64,000 bases of DNA, taken from the NCBI RefSeq assembly GCF_045066735.1, contig NZ_JBISHH010000007.1, positions 1-64,000 on the forward strand, written 5' to 3'. This document shows positions 60,516 through 64,000 of the stretch, one piece after another. How positions within the stretch are numbered: the stretch's first letter is position 1; each line of letters begins with the position of its first letter. The DNA comes from Algibacter sp045066735. GTDB taxonomy: Bacteria > Bacteroidota > Bacteroidia > Flavobacteriales > Flavobacteriaceae. Made by a program: the position numbers and the translations under genes. Below the pieces are notes generated by a model, which worked only from the letters and a program-made list of their open reading frames with translations, did not search any database and was not told the origin of the DNA.

Positions 60516-63500
60516 TTAGAATTTAATTCTCGCTCCTACTGTAATTGTAGATAATGGTGCGTAAGTATATGATGTTGTTGCTCCAGTCTCAGAAGTATTA
60601 GGATTAAAACCTGCTCTTGCACTGTTAATAAATAAGTTATCACCAGAAACCCATAAATTGATAGATTTGATTGTGTTATTTACTAGGAAACGAGATGGTA
60701 AGTTATACCCAATTCTAGCATTGTTTAAAGATATGTAATCTGTTGAAGTAATGAAACGAGAAGATGTTGAGTTTACTTGAGTATTTACATCACTTATTAA
60801 TTTAGGAACGTCAGTAACATCACCAGGAGCTTTCCAACTGTTTCTAATATCTGTAGACCAGTTGTTAGAACCTGCTTGATCATTACTTACTAATCTAGCA
60901 TAAGCAGCATCATAACCATAGCCACCTAAGCTATATGCAAATTGCGTGCTAATTGTGAAATCTTTGATTCTTGCATTAAGTCTAAAAGCACCTCGGATAT
61001 CTGGAATTGCAGAGTGTCCTGTGTATTTTTGAGTAGCATCAGCATAAACATTTGTTGTTGTTTTCTTGATGTCCGTGTTGTTCGGGTTATCATTTTGGTA
61101 TTGAGATAAACTTGCGATAGATTCACCTGAATCTACAGCGTCATTACCATTAGCATCAAAATAATATTGATTCCAAAGTGGGTCACCATTAGCAGTATCT
61201 ACACCTGCCCATTCTCTAATGTAAAAATCATATAAGCTATGTCCTTTTGAACGACCATAATTTCCACTTTGATCTAGAGTTTTTTCAAGTCCAGTTGCTG
61301 TTTCAATTGGCATTTGTGTTAATTCATTATTTAATATCTCACCGTTAAAAGCAAAGTCTAAACTGTAGTCAGTTTTGTTAATAATATGCGTAGTGATATC
61401 AAATTCTAATCCTCTATTTACTAAAGAACCGTCATTAACTGTAATTAAAGATTCCGAAGAAGAAGGTGCTAATCGCTTATCAAATACTAAATCGTCAGTA
61501 TTCTTAACATAGTAATCAATGTTAACATCAACGACATTGTTGAAAGCTGTAAATTCAATACCTGTTTGGAACATTTTTGATGTTTCCCAGGTTAAATTAG
61601 GATCTTGAATAGAGTTAGGCACTAAAGAAATACCACCTAATAAGTTGTTTATTTCATAAGTGTTTTGTCCACTGTAGTAATCAGCTCCAGCTTCATCACC
61701 AACTAAACCATAACTCGCTTTTACTTTTAAAAAGTTTATTGCGTTAGAACCTTTTAAGAATTGCTCATTACTCATAACCCATGAAGCTCCTACTGAACCA
61801 AATGTGCCCCATTTATCTTGAAAGAATCTTGAAGAACCATCTCTTCTAATAGACCCCGTTAAGTAGTAAGTGTTGGCGAAGTTGTAGTTTGCTTGCGCGA
61901 AGTAACTTTCAATAGATCTTTGTAATCTGTATCCTGTAGGAGGAGAAGAACTTACAACATAGTTGTTTGCTTGATCAAGTCCGTTTTGAAGGTTTACAAC
62001 ATTAGATTTACTTACTGTAGCATATTCGTATTTGTTTTTGTTTGTTTCGTGTGCAGCTAAAATGCTTATGCTGTGAGATCCAAAAGTATTAGAATATCTA
62101 AGTAAGTTCAATAAGTTTTGTGTAATATCTGTTGTGTTAACTTTAAATAAACTACCGCTTTGTCCGGCTGCAGATCCATAAAAAGGATTGTTAATTACAT
62201 TTCTAACTCTATTGTAATATTGAACACCATAACGTGTTTCATAAGTAAGGTTCTTAGTAATATCAAATTTCATTGAGAAACTACCATTTACCGAATGACG
62301 ATTGTTACCATCTTGGTCATATTGAGAATCTGCAATAGCATTGGTTAATCCACCAAAACCTCTATTTACACCGTAATCATACTGGTTTCCACCATATTTT
62401 GTATCTGGTATTGTATTACCATTAGCATCTCTTGTGAATAATGGGTAGATTGAAGGAATATTATCTGAAAACCAAAACACACTACCTGAATCTTCAGATT
62501 GTCCGTTTGCTAAAGTTTCGCCATAAGTATAACCTAAGTTAGCTGTAGCTGTTAACCATTCTTTAGGTTTATGTGTTACGTTTAATCTAGAAGAGTAACG
62601 TTTGTAAGATGAGTTTTTTAAGAAACCTTTTTGGTCTAAGTAACCAAAAGATGAAAAGTACTTAGTTTTCTCAGTACCACCACTCATTTTTAAGTTAGCT
62701 TCAGTTAAGAAAGATGCTTGGAAACCATAATCAGCCCAGTCTTCTGGAGTGTATTTTGTTGTTACACCAGCACGAACTTTTCCCGTTGCAGGATCAATTA
62801 ATTCTGAAACGTTATTTACATTATAGTTGTTATATTCTGAGTTAATACCTCTAGAAGAGTATAAAAATTCATTAGCATAAGCAACAGCATCACTAGTTGG
62901 GTCTAAGCTTAACGATCTGTTTCCCATAGCCATCCATGATAATTCTACATATTCGTTAGCGCTATCGATAACGTCGTATCTAGGAATTAATTGGATGTTT
63001 ACACCAGTTTTTACATCAACTTCTACTGAAGAAGTTCCTTTTTTTCCTGATTTTGTAGTTATCAAAATAACTCCATTTGCACCTCTAGCTCCGTAAATAG
63101 CTGTAGCTGTAGCATCTTTTAAAACTGTTGTAGTTTCAATATCCGATGGGTTTATTGAATTTAAACTCCCGTTATCAAAACGATCTCCATCAGAATCAAA
63201 AGATGATGTTGTCATTGGAACACCATCAACTACATATAAAGGATCTCTGTTTCCGTTAACAGAACCAAAACCTCTAATACGTATTGTTGCAACAGTACCT
63301 GGTTGGCCTGAAGTGTTAATTACATTTACACCAGCAACCTCACCTGCAAGGGCTTGCGATACATTTGAGAAGGTTTTAGCTTCTAAAACACCTGCTTTGA
63401 TTTCTTTAATAGAACCAGAAAATGCTTGTTTTGTACTTGTACCGTAACCAACAATGACAACTTCGTCTAAAGCTGCTGCATCTGGTTGCATTGTTACATT

Positions 63501-63773
63501 AACTGTGTTGGATTGTCCAACCTTTACTTCTGTGCTAGCATATCCAACAAAACTAATTACAAGAACAGCTCCTTGATTGGCCTTAATAGCATATGCTCCA
63601 TCGAAATCTGTTGAAGTACCTGTTGAAGTACCTTTTACTAAGACTGTAGCTCCTGGTAACGGTAAACCAGAATCATCTGATACTGTTCCTGAAATTGTCT
63701 TTTCTTGTGCAAACGTAAGTTGCACAACAAACGCTAATAATAGCGTTAGTATTCCACTAAACTTTTTTTTCAT
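60516..63773 (-). CDS. SusC/RagA-family TonB-linked outer-membrane transporter
   Basis: A 1085-residue protein with a signal peptide (MKKKFSGILTLLLAFVVQLTFA), a carboxypeptidase-regulatory-like domain (about 25-105; ISGTVSDDSGLPLPGATVLV), the TonB box region DEVVIVGYGTSTKQ, a plug with IRIRGFGSVNGNRDPLYVVDG and SDIETTTVLKDATATAIYGARGANGVI, and a long barrel ending STITVGARIKF. It imports oligomers bound by the partner SusD, driven by TonB. The ATG at 63773 is preferred to 63803 for the signal peptide. A GATTTTTG near-match to the -7 box lies within the upstream 50 bp. Confidence 0.94.
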   Translation of the reverse strand: MKKKFSGILTLLLAFVVQLTFAQEKTISGTVSDDSGLPLPGATVLVKGTSTGTSTDFDGAYAIKANQGAVLVISFVGYASTEVKVGQSNTVNVTMQPDAAALDEVVIVGYGTSTKQAFSGSIKEIKAGVLEAKTFSNVSQALAGEVAGVNVINTSGQPGTVATIRIRGFGSVNGNRDPLYVVDGVPMTTSSFDSDGDRFDNGSLNSINPSDIETTTVLKDATATAIYGARGANGVILITTKSGKKGTSSVEVDVKTGVNIQLIPRYDVIDSANEYVELSWMAMGNRSLSLDPTSDAVAYANEFLYSSRGINSEYNNYNVNNVSELIDPATGKVRAGVTTKYTPEDWADYGFQASFLTEANLKMSGGTEKTKYFSSFGYLDQKGFLKNSSYKRYSSRLNVTHKPKEWLTATANLGYTYGETLANGQSEDSGSVFWFSDNIPSIYPLFTRDANGNTIPDTKYGGNQYDYGVNRGFGGLTNAIADSQYDQDGNNRHSVNGSFSMKFDITKNLTYETRYGVQYYNRVRNVINNPFYGSAAGQSGSLFKVNTTDITQNLLNLLRYSNTFGSHSISILAAHETNKNKYEYATVSKSNVVNLQNGLDQANNYVVSSSPPTGYRLQRSIESYFAQANYNFANTYYLTGSIRRDGSSRFFQDKWGTFGSVGASWVMSNEQFLKGSNAINFLKVKASYGLVGDEAGADYYSGQNTYEINNLLGGISLVPNSIQDPNLTWETSKMFQTGIEFTAFNNVVDVNIDYYVKNTDDLVFDKRLAPSSSESLITVNDGSLVNRGLEFDITTHIINKTDYSLDFAFNGEILNNELTQMPIETATGLEKTLDQSGNYGRSKGHSLYDFYIREWAGVDTANGDPLWNQYYFDANGNDAVDSGESIASLSQYQNDNPNNTDIKKTTTNVYADATQKYTGHSAIPDIRGAFRLNARIKDFTISTQFAYSLGGYGYDAAYARLVSNDQAGSNNWSTDIRNSWKAPGDVTDVPKLISDVNTQVNSTSSRFITSTDYISLNNARIGYNLPSRFLVNNTIKSINLWVSGDNLFINSARAGFNPNTSETGATTSYTYAPLSTITVGARIKF

Positions 63774-64000
63774 TTTATAATTATTTGAATTAGTCGGCGC
63801 CAAAAATCACTATAAAAAGTTAATAAAACAATAAATAATTGTTAAAAATCCTTTTTTTGTGTTACAAATTTTGAGTAATACAATGTAAATGGTTTAAATA
63901 TGTAGTTTGAATGAAGTTGATGTTTAAGAGATTTCTGTGGTAATTCGTTAGTAACTAATTATTTGAGTAATTTTTTTTCAAATTCAAATTTGAATATGGA
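63774..64000. other. Upstream region of susC to the window edge
   Basis: These 227 AT-rich bases contain no supportable gene. On the minus strand a TTG, 20-bp spacer and GATTTTTG (one mismatch to TAnnTTTG) could be the susCD promoter. No anti-sigma or ECF sigma gene is visible at the edge. Confidence 0.4.

Noticed and set aside
1..64000. CRISPR arrays, toxin-antitoxin pairs, restriction systems or integrases
   Set aside because: I looked through the gene list and gaps for these and saw none; the only dispersed repeat family noted is the four-copy intergenic element.

Overview
The window is AT-rich chromosomal DNA of a Bacteroidota bacterium, almost certainly a marine-type Flavobacteriaceae. 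The evidence is the type IX secretion system (T9SS) parts (a CHU_C/type B sorting domain, PorP/SprF, PorT, PorG), SusC/SusD, a short primary sigma factor, the lipoprotein form of TamA (TamL), two ompH genes after bamA, and many matches to the Bacteroidota -7 promoter box TAnnTTTG. No rRNA, tRNA, CRISPR array, prophage, integrase or transposase gene was seen. The window is a conserved housekeeping backbone with envelope accessory genes.

Layout. 0-6.7 kb: the 3' part of a giant repeat-rich secreted protein, followed by a PorP/SprF outer-membrane partner and a PorE-like OmpA protein. 6.9-19.1 kb: a PAS histidine kinase, accD, fbaA, tamL, an rRNA methyltransferase, ubiE-porT and trkA-trkH. 19.3-30.7 kb: a Gdx/SugE exporter, mpl, a FIST protein overlapping a hybrid kinase, radC, a polysaccharide-deacetylase-like gene, a YjjG-type phosphatase, and a three-gene run of uncharacterised envelope proteins. 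30.8-38.8 kb: rarA, rhomboid, rlmB, then a putative copper/heavy-metal operon (HYC_CC_PP protein, HMA-MauE fusion, TonB receptor, secreted HMA protein). 38.9-46.6 kb (minus strand): CBS protein, nadK, porG, uppS, bamA, ompH, ompH. 46.6-52.3 kb: pdxJ, an alpha/beta hydrolase, a 4-TM holin-like protein, tig, clpP, clpX. 52.5-55 kb: a triple-FAS1 lipoprotein divergent from a CarH/LitR-like B12-binding MerR regulator. 55-64 kb: a GH3 protein, a DUF2797 protein, rpoD-rpsU and a susC-susD pair.

Main points of interest. (1) The FAS1/MerR intergenic region holds three inverted repeats of half-site TGTCTAA (spacers 16, 16 and 17) lying on both predicted promoters. The regulator has the W-x9-EH cobalamin motif of CarH photoreceptors, so light/B12 control of the lipoprotein and of itself is a testable idea. 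(2) Four dispersed copies of an intergenic element (about 85-160 bp) have conserved ends that can pair (GCGTTA...TAACGC) and a 3' hairpin kept despite sequence change. (3) The tig mRNA should begin almost directly with a long hairpin. (4) AccD lacks all four zinc-ribbon cysteines. (5) Several genes appear to use non-ATG starts (tamL, ubiE, probably bamA and the HYC_CC_PP gene).

All identifications come from reading translated sequence and recalled family motifs. No database search was run.
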